Shown here one piece after another: positions 11,732 through 21,703 of a stretch of 64,000 bases of DNA. The first letter of the stretch is position 1. The number at the start of each line of letters is the position of its first letter. Source of the DNA: Polytrichum commune (lineage: Eukaryota; Streptophyta; Polytrichopsida; Polytrichales; Polytrichaceae). The stretch is from assembly GCA_950295325.1 (NCBI GenBank), contig OX485807.1:20805666-20869665 (forward strand). The letters are read 5' to 3'. The position numbers and the translations under genes were made by a program. The notes under the pieces were generated by a model, which ran no database searches, had not been told where the DNA came from, and saw nothing but the letters and a program-made list of their open reading frames with translations.

Positions 11732-12321
11732 TTAGTATGGCTAACATGTTGCTATACCTTTTAACCAACATTACCGTATTTTACCAACTAAGGTATATCA
11801 TATTCTCCGGTGTGCATACTAACTACTCATGTGATTTGGATAAAGTTTGATACTCTTGGTAAAATGGTATAGTGATGTGTAACTCCAACTGGTAATCCAC
11901 ACTAATTAGACGAAACACTGTAGCCTACAAATCATCACATACCCTATTGTTCACTTCACGATGTCCACCTTGTGAAAGGAAGGCACTACACCATATACTG
12001 CATCATGCATGACCAATATGATTAGTATAAGGAGAACAAGGCTCATAACCACGGCAATGCACAAACACCAATGTCATTTTTTCTTTTTTCTTTTTTCTTT
12101 TCCTTTCTCTACATGTTGTTACAGGGTTGATACTTGTGGATCGTAAAGGAACCGTAAACCCCTCAACGTGTTTTCCTTCATTACGTGTCATAATGTGTAC
12201 ACGGCTTTTGGGTTACCCTACAAGCCATTCGCAATATACGATGTCCACTTTGATCCAGTGATTTTACACCCCAATAAGGCTCTTTCTCTCTCTTAGCTCT
12301 CGAGCTTTAATCATCAAGAGG
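11732..12321. other. Intergenic, no gene seen
   Basis: It includes a polypyrimidine tract (TTTTTTCTTTTTTC type, about 12077-12112). No coding frame could be supported. Confidence 0.45.
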
Positions 12322-12567
12322 ATCACTATATTCGTTAATCGGAGACTTTCGAATGTCTTAAATCAAATGCAAATGATTTAATATCTAGTCCAATTTCTTA
12401 TTGTGATGACATGTATTTGTGTCAAATTGGTCAATGTTGCCCACGCGAATCGCTTTATTATGTCACATTGAATATATATTTGTGTTTTCTTTATTCTTTA
12501 TTTGAAAACCATGTCCTTAAACAGTCTCAAAATCATGAAAGAATCTCCAATTACCGAATATAGTGAT
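12322..12567. mobile_element. MITE family E, copy 2, 4-bp TSD GAGG
   Basis: A 246-bp relative of 10181-10434. Termini are ATCACTATATTCGTTAATCG and, inverted, ATCACTATATTCGGTAATTG, and GAGG flanks both sides (12318-12321 and 12568-12571). The interior differs from copy 1 more than the ends do, as expected for an old non-autonomous family. Confidence 0.8.
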
Positions 12568-12907
12568 GAGGGTTCTTTAGTTTTGAAATGCGCGCCTCGG
12601 GGCTCAAGACTCGGCCGTTTATCTACCGTCGATCTTGTAGTTATAGATGAGCAATACTGTCTCAACTAGTGTTGGCCTACTGCAACCTGCAAATTGTGCT
12701 TGGAGATGCTCAGTATCTTCAAGCATCTTGGTATCGTCATTCCATGTGGAGTAGGGAGACTAGCATATGAAAGAGTAGATTTCAATGCCAAAACAAAAAT
12801 ACATAAATACAAACAATTGAAAGATTATACCATCATGAAAAACATGTAGCATGAAACAAGTCAATCACAGGTGCACACCACGAAGTTGATGTCAATCACT
12901 TAATTTC
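12568..12907. other. Intergenic, nothing seen
   Basis: No gene or structured element recognised between MITEs E2 and B1. Confidence 0.5.
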
Positions 12908-13130
12908 AGTGATCGGGGAGGTTTTTGGGCATAATCGGTTGAGATCCCAGTGACTCTAAATCCAATCGGTTACATGTTGACATCCTCCAGTTTTTTCTTT
13001 ATTAAATTGGGATATATTCTATAGATTCTTCTGAAGCGATTGGTAATTTTCCTGCACTCTTGAACTTCAACCGGTTATTTCTCAAACTCAACCAGTTCAT
13101 TTGTAACTCACTGCCGGTTCTCCCCGATCA
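12908..13130. mobile_element. MITE family B, copy 1
   Basis: A 223-bp element with inverted termini GTGATCGGGGAGG and ATGATCGGGGAGAACC (right end inverted). The interior carries several CCGGTT / AACCGG-type motifs (CGGTTACATGTTGACATC, CTTCAACCGGTTATTTCTC). Related copies are at 21475, 21894, 25048 and 31766. The TSD is unclear. Confidence 0.65.
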
Positions 13131-13802
13131 TAGCAAAAATTCCACTCAACTGAAAGACGTCTACACTTCGAATCCGGAATAGAGAAGTGGTCAACTCCCA
13201 TTCCTCTGATTTCAACTTCCCCCAAGCGTCCCCCTACAATCACGCTAGCGACTGGTTCTTCGTTCTCCAAGGAAAATTAGTGCAACTTCCCACAAGGTTT
13301 CCAAATATTTGTTATTTAGTGGTTTTGCCGACTTGGCCAGCATGTGGAAGAGTGCCCACTCGAAGTGTGATCGGATAGAGAGATGGGGATCGCACTTTCG
13401 TCGACTGACTATGTAATCTACCTGTGGAAATTGGCAGACAAAGTCGGCAATTATGTTGAATGAGACTGCGACCTGACCCTCATGTATAGAGATATATAGA
13501 GAGAAGATGGAGGGTCCCAATACCCATCAATATTTCTGTGCAGCAATCTCCAACCCATTGCCAAACTCATGAGACGTCGGCGCAATTAATCGATCAAGCT
13601 GCTAGCCGCGCCCTAAGCTCTCTTGTGATCTCCAGGCCCGATTCATCAATCATCACCAACACAATGTGCTGCCCTCGAATTACCACTGCCGACCTCTGAT
13701 GGAAGCCTAATTAATTGTGTGCGTGACTCGTCAGAGATTCAGATCGAATATTGTATCGATCGCTTCATTCGTTGTTGGGCTCAACGAGTAACCGTGGCCA
13801 GC
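13131..13802. other. Upstream region of the small plus-strand gene
   Basis: Base composition shifts toward higher GC approaching the gene at 13803, consistent with a leader or promoter. The open frame extends upstream of the chosen start to an ATG at 13719. No convincing TATA box was assigned. Confidence 0.35.
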
Positions 13803-14243
13803 ATGACGACGATGGCGAAAACGGTGATTGTGAATGACACGAAGCAGGTGTTGAGCATGAGAGTGGGCAACCATCGCCACTTTGCAGACCTCGCAACGGT
13901 CCAGCAGGGCGCCACCTACACGATGGATGTGGATTTCAACGCAACCTACCGGGAGTTTCAATTTACGGGTGTTGAAGGGCTGGATCGAGGGGATCAAAAT
14001 CAAAACCAGAATCGGTACAATCACGACAAGCTCATCGTGAGCTCCGATGAGTGCTGCGATTACAGCTGCATCACCGTCAAGGAGGTGGACGACAGCGGCA
14101 AGCTGGGTGTCCAAAAAGAGCCTCGGAAGAAGCCATCATCATCATCCTCGCCTCAATTTATACTAGCTAGTAATACAATTCCCTCGAAACCAAAGAAGAC
14201 CCTCTTCACGTTAATCTGGAGCTGGACGACATTCTGGAGGTAG
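13803..14243 (+). CDS. Small plant protein, resembles DUF7748-type orphan domain
   Basis: A protein of 146 residues from ATG 13803 (MTTMAKTVIVNDTKQ). An in-frame ATG at 13719 would add 28 residues, but the added piece (Cys/Arg-rich) is unlike the rest; ATG 13812 (MAKT) is also possible and has the plant-like context GATGGCG. A compact N-terminal domain of about 95 residues alternates hydrophobic and polar residues as in a beta-sandwich. Its landmarks are GATYTMDVDFNATYREFQFT and LIVSSDECCDYSCITVKEV, with a CC pair and a further Cys. A basic PRKKP segment and a Ser-rich, low-complexity tail follow. I recall similar proteins in seed-free plants under the label DUF7748, but cannot confirm the match. 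No introns, signal peptide or catalytic residues are evident. Function unknown. Confidence 0.65.
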   Translation: MTTMAKTVIVNDTKQVLSMRVGNHRHFADLATVQQGATYTMDVDFNATYREFQFTGVEGLDRGDQNQNQNRYNHDKLIVSSDECCDYSCITVKEVDDSGKLGVQKEPRKKPSSSSSPQFILASNTIPSKPKKTLFTLIWSWTTFWR

Positions 14244-16079
14244 ATCAACAAACGACTTTGTCTTGATTGTCAAGTAAACTGCTTCTTTGAGTTTTAGGGG
14301 ATTCAGTACGACGCGAACGTTTTGGTTGTAAGGTGGATTTTTGTAGACACTAACCTTAGTTTGTTCATTTGGAAATTTGTCGGAGTTTGCTAGGAAATGA
14401 GGATTATCATGAGCGTATGAGCATCCAAACTTGGTGTATTTGGAGTCCATCTGAATTTCTTAAGTGAAACTCATAGATGACCCTATAACGGTTTTTTTAA
14501 TGGTTTTCATTCATATTTCGGACTTGAATATGTACTTATGTGTTGGGAACCATTGTTGGTCATTCTCCAGATTAGGTGAACCCATGCTAGGAGACCATAT
14601 TACTTCACTTTTTTTTTCTACAGTAAGTGTAATTATTTATTGAATTATTCATGATTGAGCTGCACTATGAAGCTTGATTAGTGAAATTCATTACTGAGGC
14701 TGGAGAAGTCTGCATGCAAATAGTGGGAGTGGTGTCCGATTGATGTCTCATCAACTCGCCTTTGAACGCAGTTAGTTTGTGAGAGTTTCGTTATACCCTG
14801 CTTTTGGAAATACTATTTGTTGAGAAAATTATTGCATCTACCGCCAAATTTGATGGAGAGTTTCTAGTTATACACTAAGGTGCGTCGGCCTACCATGGAC
14901 ACTTCCACAAACACATGACCATTGGATCAAATTGAGAATTGCCTCATTCAGTTCGCGACTATAAATCACAAAGACTGTTATTTCAAGCTTCAGAATTGGT
15001 GTTTGAGATGCTCCAAGAAGCCACAATGAAGATTATCCTTCTCTTTAAGTGATCAGATAGGTCCTCCTAATCATGTTAACCATTGAATCTAAAAGTGGCG
15101 TCTATAATTTGAGCACAAAGTTCCACCTCCTCATAACACATGCTTTCATGGAGATTCCATTCATGAAAGTAGTGATAATGTTTGTGCCATCAAGAGGAGG
15201 GAGAGAGAGGGGGGAGAAAGAGAAGGATGTATAAACATTTACAATATTGTTATGCGGGTACCACCAAATTTAATACCAGTTGGGTCTATAATATTTCGAG
15301 GTACGGGAAGTACCCTGCCACATTCAGGTCGGGTACCCTAAACTCTAAACGCTTTATATAGTGATAAAGATATTCTTTGATTTTCATGCTGAGAATTCGG
15401 TATCAATCGTTATGTCGTATTTTTTATCTGAATATCAGTCAGGCATTTCCTCAAACACCATTGCACCATACCTAGAGGAGTCCTTCTGTACACGAACAAC
15501 ATCAGTTCAAACACCAACGTGAAAAAAAGATAGTTCACTATCGAGACGAGGGTCCATGCATGGGTACAGTGCCCCAAAGAAATATAACTTTCCGAAATTC
15601 ATGACTGCAGTGAATTTTCAACTCCGCCACTTCAATCGTGGGCTAGAAATGTCAAGAGATTTCGACTTCTCAAATAGCACGCCATGTCCAACAACTCAGT
15701 GACCCAAGGCCTAGTCAGTGTATAGGGGATGATGCATCTTTGTTTTCTGTGAGAAGCCTCAACAACAGAGGAACTTCACAGATGACGAAAATGCCAATAC
15801 ACCAAGACTGTTGCAAGGCACAGCAATCTTTGTGGCTTTCAGATGATAGAAAATTCTCTGCAACGAAGCACCAGTACATTGATTGATGCCCGTGGCACTT
15901 GGCACCTCCCAAACAACTTGAGCAAGAACACCTTCCAGCTCCGTTCGGTGTTCATCGGTGTCTCACAACGAAAAAAAGCAAAAGAGGGATCCGCACTCTT
16001 CTCCTCCACATCGTGCCTGTGTAGAATTCAAGATAAATCGTCCGTCAATGGAGGTCCAAGGCATTGCTAGCAATCACAG
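14244..16079. other. Intergenic, no gene seen
   Basis: It contains a (GGGAGA)-like purine patch near 15196-15225. The last 400 bases have more balanced composition and a 65-codon minus frame (15912-15715) that I do not recognise. Transcript ends of both flanking genes may fall here. Confidence 0.4.
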
Positions 16080-16430
16080 TTGATGTACGACTTACATTGT
16101 GCTCTACCATGATCTTTTCGATGACTTTGTCATGGTCCACGTCGCAGTTGTCTCCAGAGCAACCTTAAAATAGATTGGAAAGAGTTCCACTCGAATCAAC
16201 CAGATGAGGACGAGTTCAAAGCGTGTTGGCACAATTTCTGCATGAATTGCCAGAAGTCTGCACACGTTCTCCTCAAGGTTGCGCTTCCAAGTGTCAGGGA
16301 CAGTACCACAGTCAATACACATAAGTCACTTCGTGAGTACCTTATGCTCAACCATTGTCTGTTCGATGAACTTCGACTCTCGGTCCATGTCGTAGCTGCC
16401 TCAAGAGCAACTTTAAAATAGATCCCTAAA
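16080..16430 (-). repeat. Imperfect tandem duplication downstream of the EXO-like gene
   Basis: Two related segments about 240 bp apart share a sequence that reads on the minus strand IYFKVALE followed by TTATW (near 16135-16175) or AATTW (near 16385-16420). The first lies in a 72-codon open frame (16322-16104). It may be a duplicated exon remnant; no family recognised. Confidence 0.4.
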
Positions 16431-16465
16431 CCTAGAACCTAAAACCCTAAACCCTGAACCTTGAA
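16431..16465. repeat. Short telomere-like (AAACCCTAA) tract
   Basis: A run of degenerate CCTAAA/ACCCTAA units (AAACCCTAAACCCTGAACC near 16441-16461), as found at plant interstitial telomeric sites or teloboxes. It sits about 75 bp downstream of the EXO-like stop codon. Confidence 0.5.
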
Positions 16466-16535
16466 ATAGTGTCAGTGACTGTACCGAATTGAAACTACAT
16501 CAGTTATCGAGTCCCATATCAGTTGAGCTTTCTCA

Positions 16536-17600
16536 CTAAGGACCTTGGCAAGAATTCAAATGCGAGTTCCACAGCCATTGCACAAGAAACTTCCTACCAC
16601 GAACGCCATTAACATTGTAGCTTGCACCGTACTGCGAAATTTGCACAGTACCAGGATATCCACCCCCCGCACCGGGCCCGTACATGCCTTCGCAAAGATC
16701 TCCAATCTCATTCGGCGCCGAGGGATCCTCACCGGCGTACCACGCGTTGATCAACGGGTTACTCGAAATTTCAGCAATCTCATGGCCTATGACACTGACC
16801 ATACCATCCACTCCAACGTCATTATTCGGGCTCTTCATTGGTGACATACTCCCCGCCATGTACTGCGGGATGGCGAACGGGTATGCACAAGTCTCAGGGC
16901 AATATTTGCCTGAATTTCCAATCCAAGCGTATGGGAGAGTATATCCAACCTTCGCGGGGAATGTGAAGTAGTGGAAACCGCAAACCGCTCGGCAATAGTC
17001 TTGCATCATGACATCCTCTCCAGATAGCACCATGTATAGCCCTCCCTTAGCATTCACGGGAAGAGTGCCATTATTTTCCTTCAAAGAGCTTCTAATGACT
17101 TCTTGCACGCTCATCCGTGACAAAACTTTTCCATGCGAGTAGTTGTCATCGTGCTCTCCAGCCACCGAAACCGTGGCGCTAATGTTTGCACCGGTCTGGT
17201 CTGTGTACATTTGCACCGTGGACCACCACTGCTGAACCGAAGAACCTTGCACCGTCGCTGGCGACGCGATCGACACCAAGAAATCCCGGATGATGTTCTT
17301 TTGTGAGATCTGCCATGTCCCGTACCAGATTATGTACACATGGATGGCGGATGTGAGCACAGGTCCCATGTGATACTGCATGTTGATCACGGGATCCTTC
17401 ACAAGAATCTTGGAGTTGGTTAGGGGTTGTCCTCGATTCATTGCAGAGGGCCATGGCCTGTAAGGATGGTACACCAATTCCGAAGACAAATTGTTCGTTT
17501 CGTGAGCATCCTTTACTGATAATGCCCTACCCTCGGCAGCGCAGAGCAAAAAAACTCCTGCGAGGAGTGCGGCGACCGCAAGAATAGCTTGAGTAACCAT
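16536..17600 (-). CDS. EXORDIUM-like / phosphate-induced protein 1 (PHI-1) family, secreted
   Basis: An intact single-exon frame of 354 residues. A signal peptide (hydrophobic core about 5-22, cleavage near 22-26) is followed by the Phi_1 domain over most of the rest. Landmarks are YHMGPVLTSAIHVYIIWYG (76-94), the Cys cluster CRAVCGFHYF (203-212), CPETCAYPFA (234-243), VIGHEIAEISSNP (270-282), DLCEGMYGPG (301-310) and the terminal QWLWN. The GHEIAE motif looks like a short metal-binding box, but no enzymatic activity is established for the family. N-glycosylation sequons occur at about N139, N153 and N177. Length and lack of introns fit plant EXO genes, whose products act in the apoplast and promote brassinosteroid-linked or carbon-status-linked growth in Arabidopsis. 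Upstream lies repeat block K with tandem units. Assignment is firm at family level; the orthologue is unresolved. Confidence 0.93.
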   Translation of the reverse strand: MVTQAILAVAALLAGVFLLCAAEGRALSVKDAHETNNLSSELVYHPYRPWPSAMNRGQPLTNSKILVKDPVINMQYHMGPVLTSAIHVYIIWYGTWQISQKNIIRDFLVSIASPATVQGSSVQQWWSTVQMYTDQTGANISATVSVAGEHDDNYSHGKVLSRMSVQEVIRSSLKENNGTLPVNAKGGLYMVLSGEDVMMQDYCRAVCGFHYFTFPAKVGYTLPYAWIGNSGKYCPETCAYPFAIPQYMAGSMSPMKSPNNDVGVDGMVSVIGHEIAEISSNPLINAWYAGEDPSAPNEIGDLCEGMYGPGAGGGYPGTVQISQYGASYNVNGVRGRKFLVQWLWNSHLNSCQGP

Positions 17601-18079
17601 TTAGCTAGATGATCTCTTACTTCTCTTAAGACTTTGAGATTACAGTTTCAAATCGAGAAGCCTCTTCCTTCCAATTTCCCCTCCTTCGAATTCAGATTGC
17701 AGGTCCTTTCGCTTGACGGATTTGAGATCTTTGCATCTTGACTTTGAACAGCCACTCGTTTCCAGGAGCGCGAAATTTGATTCCCTCCTTCAATGACATA
17801 TAAATATCCTCTGCAGGTACAAAAGGCCTCGACAGAATCAGTAAGATCACTAAAATATATCAGTCAAGAGTCAATATATCGGCTGTTACAATCTTCTTCT
17901 TCTTTTTGTTTTTGCGATTTCCTCTTGAAGGTTACGTCACTAAGATTATGGACAATGCACAGCGTTATAACTGATTTTGTGACATAAATTTACTACACCA
18001 CTCTATCATTCTTGAATGCGAAAGGACGTTAGGCATGGTCGTAATGTTCATCCACTAATTTGGCTGCACCCACATTTGA
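17601..18079 (-). promoter_or_regulatory. Proximal upstream region of the EXO-like gene
   Basis: A TATA-like ATATTTATATG on the minus strand sits near 17798-17808, about 200 bp before the ATG. It is nearly symmetric and could serve either direction. A CT-rich patch lies near 17893-17915. No other element was assigned. Confidence 0.25.
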
Positions 18080-19640
18080 GTTCTTTGGTAGACGATTCGA
18101 AAGACATGAGTGAGAAATCTTCATCGATAAACGGCCGTGGTCAAGAACAGGACGAGACCATTTACAACCAGGACGAGACTTGACCTGAAGTTGACAGCAT
18201 AATTTACTTCATAACAGAGGCTTGCTACTTAGTTACAGCCTGCTATAAAATATCTACCGCGACAGTAATTAAAATCTGGCCTCAGCAATATTACAAAACT
18301 CAATGCGCGATTTAGAGGGTTCTTAAGGTGAGCTTCTTGTTTAAATTTTACAACCGAGAAGGAGGAACATAGTCAGCATTTGAGCCGCTATGAAAGATCT
18401 CAATGCTCTCAAACCCAGACATCTTAATGAACATTCTTAGAGGTCCCGGGATTCGCTGTGCAGTTGCAGAGAGAGCACATTGATGGAAAAAGACAAAAAA
18501 GACCAAAAGACCAAAAGATGAACATACCTTGCGCACAGAATTCTCCCGTCCTTCTCCTACCTAACCAGCTGTCCAGCCTCACCACTACCAAATCTCTTCC
18601 TCAAGGCCGCTTTCAGTGAAGTCCACAGTTCAATCTCAAGCTCCTTAAAAAGTTTGTAACAGATTACTTCACAATGAAAAGCTCTGAGTTCGTGCAGCTG
18701 AAGAAAGAACGAACTCCTGTGCACTCTCTGCAATAACTTAGCGCACAGGCAGTTTGAGAATGAGCTACGGATCTAATAAGAGCGTTGATGCTAGAGCAAC
18801 TGTGAGTCAAACTGCGCAAGACTAAGCTGGAAAGGCGCGCCAGGGAACAACAAATCACTCTCTAGCTCTTCAGAGAATGGTGACAGATACTCGGAGTGCT
18901 TGGAGCAGAGGAACGAACTGTATTAACATAGAACACAGGCTGTTTGACAATGAGCTTCGGACCAAATCAAATAAGGGAGGACGGCAGAGAATTAAGAAGT
19001 GAGTCCACTTGCGCAAGATTGACCTCAAAAGATGCGCCAGGGAACAATTCACCCCCTAGCACTTCACAAATTTGTAAGAGATTACTTCATGAAGGAAAAA
19101 GATTTATTCTCGGAGTGCGTTCAGCTGAGGAACGAACTCCCGACACTTTCTGTACTAACATACCGCACAGGCAGCTTGAGAGTGAGATGCGGAGCTAATA
19201 ACCTAATAAGGGAGGAGGGGTGAGCGTTGATGCGAGGGCAACTGCGAGTCAAATTGCCCAAGACTGAGCTCAAAAGACGCGTCAGGGAATAACAAATCAC
19301 TCTCTAGCACTTCAGAGAGAATGGTAACAGATTACTTTAAAAGAGAACTCTATGAGTGCGTGCAGCTGAGGAGCGAGCACCTGTGCATTCTCTGTACAAA
19401 CTCCGTGCACAGGGCGGTTGCGAATGAGCTACGGAGCTAATTAGACAAGGGAGGAGGGCAGAGCGTTAAGAAGATCTAGCAACCGTGAGTCAAATTGCGC
19501 GAGACTGAGCTCAAAAGACGCACCGGGGAAGGACGGAGCCTGGGAGAGTGGGGGTCCGAACAGACCTACTTGAGCTGCTGCTGCTGCCACGAATAGTGGC
19601 TATGGCGGTCACGCGCACGAGGTTCAGCAACTTGCACAGC
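18080..19640 (-). repeat. Repeat K, copy B (paralogous to 1250-2290)
   Basis: Collinear with copy A, including the conserved minus-strand donor (GCGCAAG then GTATGTTC, intron start about 18533) and a plausible acceptor (TGCACAG, about 18460). The 62-codon minus frame 18536-18348 spans this junction and ends ADYVPPSRL-stop. The block is longer than copy A because of the tandem expansion at 18655-19535. It lies 0.5-2 kb upstream of the EXO-like gene on the same strand sense. Confidence 0.6.
18655..19535. repeat. About four tandem copies of a 196-250-bp unit
   Basis: The landmark GAGCTCAAAAGACGC or a variant recurs near 18826, 19020, 19270 and 19512. Between occurrences the order is constant: an AACAAATCACTCTCTAGC-type stretch, ACAGATTACTT, GTGCAGCTGAGGA, GCACAGGC, GAGCTACGGAGCTAA, AAGGGAGGA, and CAACTGTGAGTCAAA. 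Units differ by substitutions and small indels, so the array is not recent. Copy A of repeat K carries only one unit. Confidence 0.7.
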
Positions 19641-20689
19641 GATGAGGAATGGCTCTAAACCCTCGCTGCCTGCTTGCTATTTTACGCAATCCGCTTGCAA
19701 CCAACTAAGCTATGGCAACAACGAGACGCATCCGGCCGATCGAGCTCGGCAGATCTCACAAAACCGGATCGCTCTTGTGCGAATGCAGGAGCCCTGGATG
19801 CGCGCTTGCCAAATTCACAAATTCAACGTATGCCCAGCCCCGACCTGCAGTTAGCCTACAGCGGGGACTCGGGAAGAAACTCTCCTTGATACTCCGGAGG
19901 AACGCCGGGGATAACCGATTGCTCATCCAAGACGCGTCACGAGTTTTCATCCATGGAGCATAATATCATCCATGTTTCATCTGAATTATTATTCATGAAT
20001 AGTTGGGTATTGGATGAATAATCGAGGAAAGGAGAGCGGAAGGAGGGATTCCACGTGTCATGTTGCGTTACGTCATGTGATTTCAATTGACGTTGGATCC
20101 AGAAATGTCACCTTGGTCAGGGAAAGTCCGACAGGTTACATACCCCAGGGTAAAATTGACATGGTCGACCCCCTAATCGACAGTCTGGGTAACTGCTAAA
20201 CTGATTTCAAAATAATAGTCAACAAAGCAGTCAATTGCAAAAGAAAAAAAATTGAAAGAAAAAACCAAAACGTAAAAGATGAACCATTAGATCTTGTTGG
20301 CTACCAGTTCTAATGGTCCGTGATTTTTTAGAATTTTCCAATTTTCTTTAGATATAAGAATCAATAAGTCAAGGGGCGTCACCCCCAACATGACATGACG
20401 TAACAACATCACCTCATTTGTGATGAACATGATGGCTAGGGGCCGCATGATGTCCATTTACACATTTGTTGAATCATCATCCCCTTCCACAAGAGCAGTC
20501 ATGACCAATCAATTCATGAACAAACAAAAAAAAAATGATATGGATGATATCATGTCTAAATGAATGAAAATTTATGACATATTTTTTGAACCCTTATGCT
20601 CTTGGATGAGCGATCCGTTATGTCTGATAATCAACGCAAATGGGTGGATGACTCACCACTCCCGCAACTCATTATAGGTTTAGTAGGAT
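19641..20689. other. Intergenic, no gene seen
   Basis: GC-richer to about 19960, with overlapping short frames in several phases and none recognisable, then AT-rich. A leader or promoter role for this GC-rich patch is possible because it adjoins repeat K. Confidence 0.4.
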
Positions 20690-21000
20690 AAAGGTAGATT
20701 TGAGGATGTTTTTGTTTTCAATACCACTCAAATCTATATACCATGTGAGGACCTTCATACCCTAGGTAAAACTGCCCTTGTATCAATATTGCTAAAAAAT
20801 AGTATTGACCTTAAAAATGCCATGGGTATACAAAGATGCTCTGACCTCAAGAGACCTACAAAGCACCAATTTTGACTAGTACATATTGATATCCACGGGT
20901 AGGCTCTATTGATACCATTATTGATGTCGATAATTGATACCCATACATTCACGTATATACCGGTCCAACATTGGTATGTACGTGTGTCTGAAAATGATGT
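20690..21000. repeat. Dispersed repeat I, copy 1
   Basis: Collinear with 29800-30110 at moderate identity. Shared stretches include CCACTCA-ATC-ATATACCATG, ACCTTCATACC, GATACCATT(G/A)TTGATG and CATAAATA/CATTCACG-TA near the end. No terminal repeats were seen; the type of element is unknown. Confidence 0.5.
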
Positions 21001-21040
21001 AGGGAAACAAGACAAAGACGATAATGGAGGTGGGAGAAAC

Positions 21041-21270
21041 GGAATTATTCTATACGAGTGCACCTCTCATCCACCCAACATATATAAGAGCCCTGAAGAA
21101 ATATGCATTCCAAACATGACCTTGTTTTAGTTGGTTTAACATTTGAATCAGCTGTAAAGACCCCAAATTAGTGTGGCTCAAGGCCATTTGAGAGGAATTG
21201 ACAACAAACGTGTAGGGGTCAAGGTTGTATGTTGGATGGATGAGAGATATGCTAGTATACAATAGTCACC
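21041..21270. mobile_element. MITE family H, copy 1
   Basis: About 230 bp with inverted ends near 40 bp long: GGAATTATTCTATACGAGTG followed by CACCTCTCATCCACCCAACA on the left, and the inverse of CATATCTCTCATCCATCCAA on the right. The interior matches 41111-41333. No clear TSD, so the outer boundary may be off by a few bases. Confidence 0.6.
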
Positions 21271-21474
21271 TCTCTCTCCATGTATGTGGACAAACCTATA
21301 GGGGGCCAAGTTTTTATATTCGATCGGCCCGCCTTACCTAGCTTATATTGCTTTGCTTTAAACGTAATGTAAGGCACGATTTAGCATGGGCATTTTAGCT
21401 AGGCCTTCAAGTGCACTTAATGATGGCTAACTTGAACAACACCAAGGCTTCAATTTACTTAGGGTATGTTCACA

Positions 21475-21703
21475 CCAGTGATTGGGGAGATTTTTGGGCA
21501 TATTTGGTTGAGGTCCTAGTGTTTGCAAGTCCAACCGGTTACATGTTAGACATCCTCCGGTTTTTCTATATTAATTTGAGGTATATTCCATAAATTCCTC
21601 TAAAGTGATCGGTAATTTTCTTGAAGTCTTGAACTTCAACCAGTTATTTCTCAAACTCAACCGGTTCATCTATAACTAACTATCGCTAATCCCCGATCAT
21701 TGG
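21475..21703. mobile_element. MITE family B, copy 2
   Basis: Inverted ends CCAGTGATTGGGGAG and CCAATGATCGGGGAT with a family B interior (CAACCGGTTACATGTTAGAC, CTTCAACCAGTTATTTCTC). It is directly followed by an inverted-repeat-rich stretch reaching to about 22494. Confidence 0.65.

Noticed and set aside
13731-14114. 127-codon minus frame opposite the small orphan gene
   Set aside because: Mirrors the coding sequence on the plus strand; no independent support.
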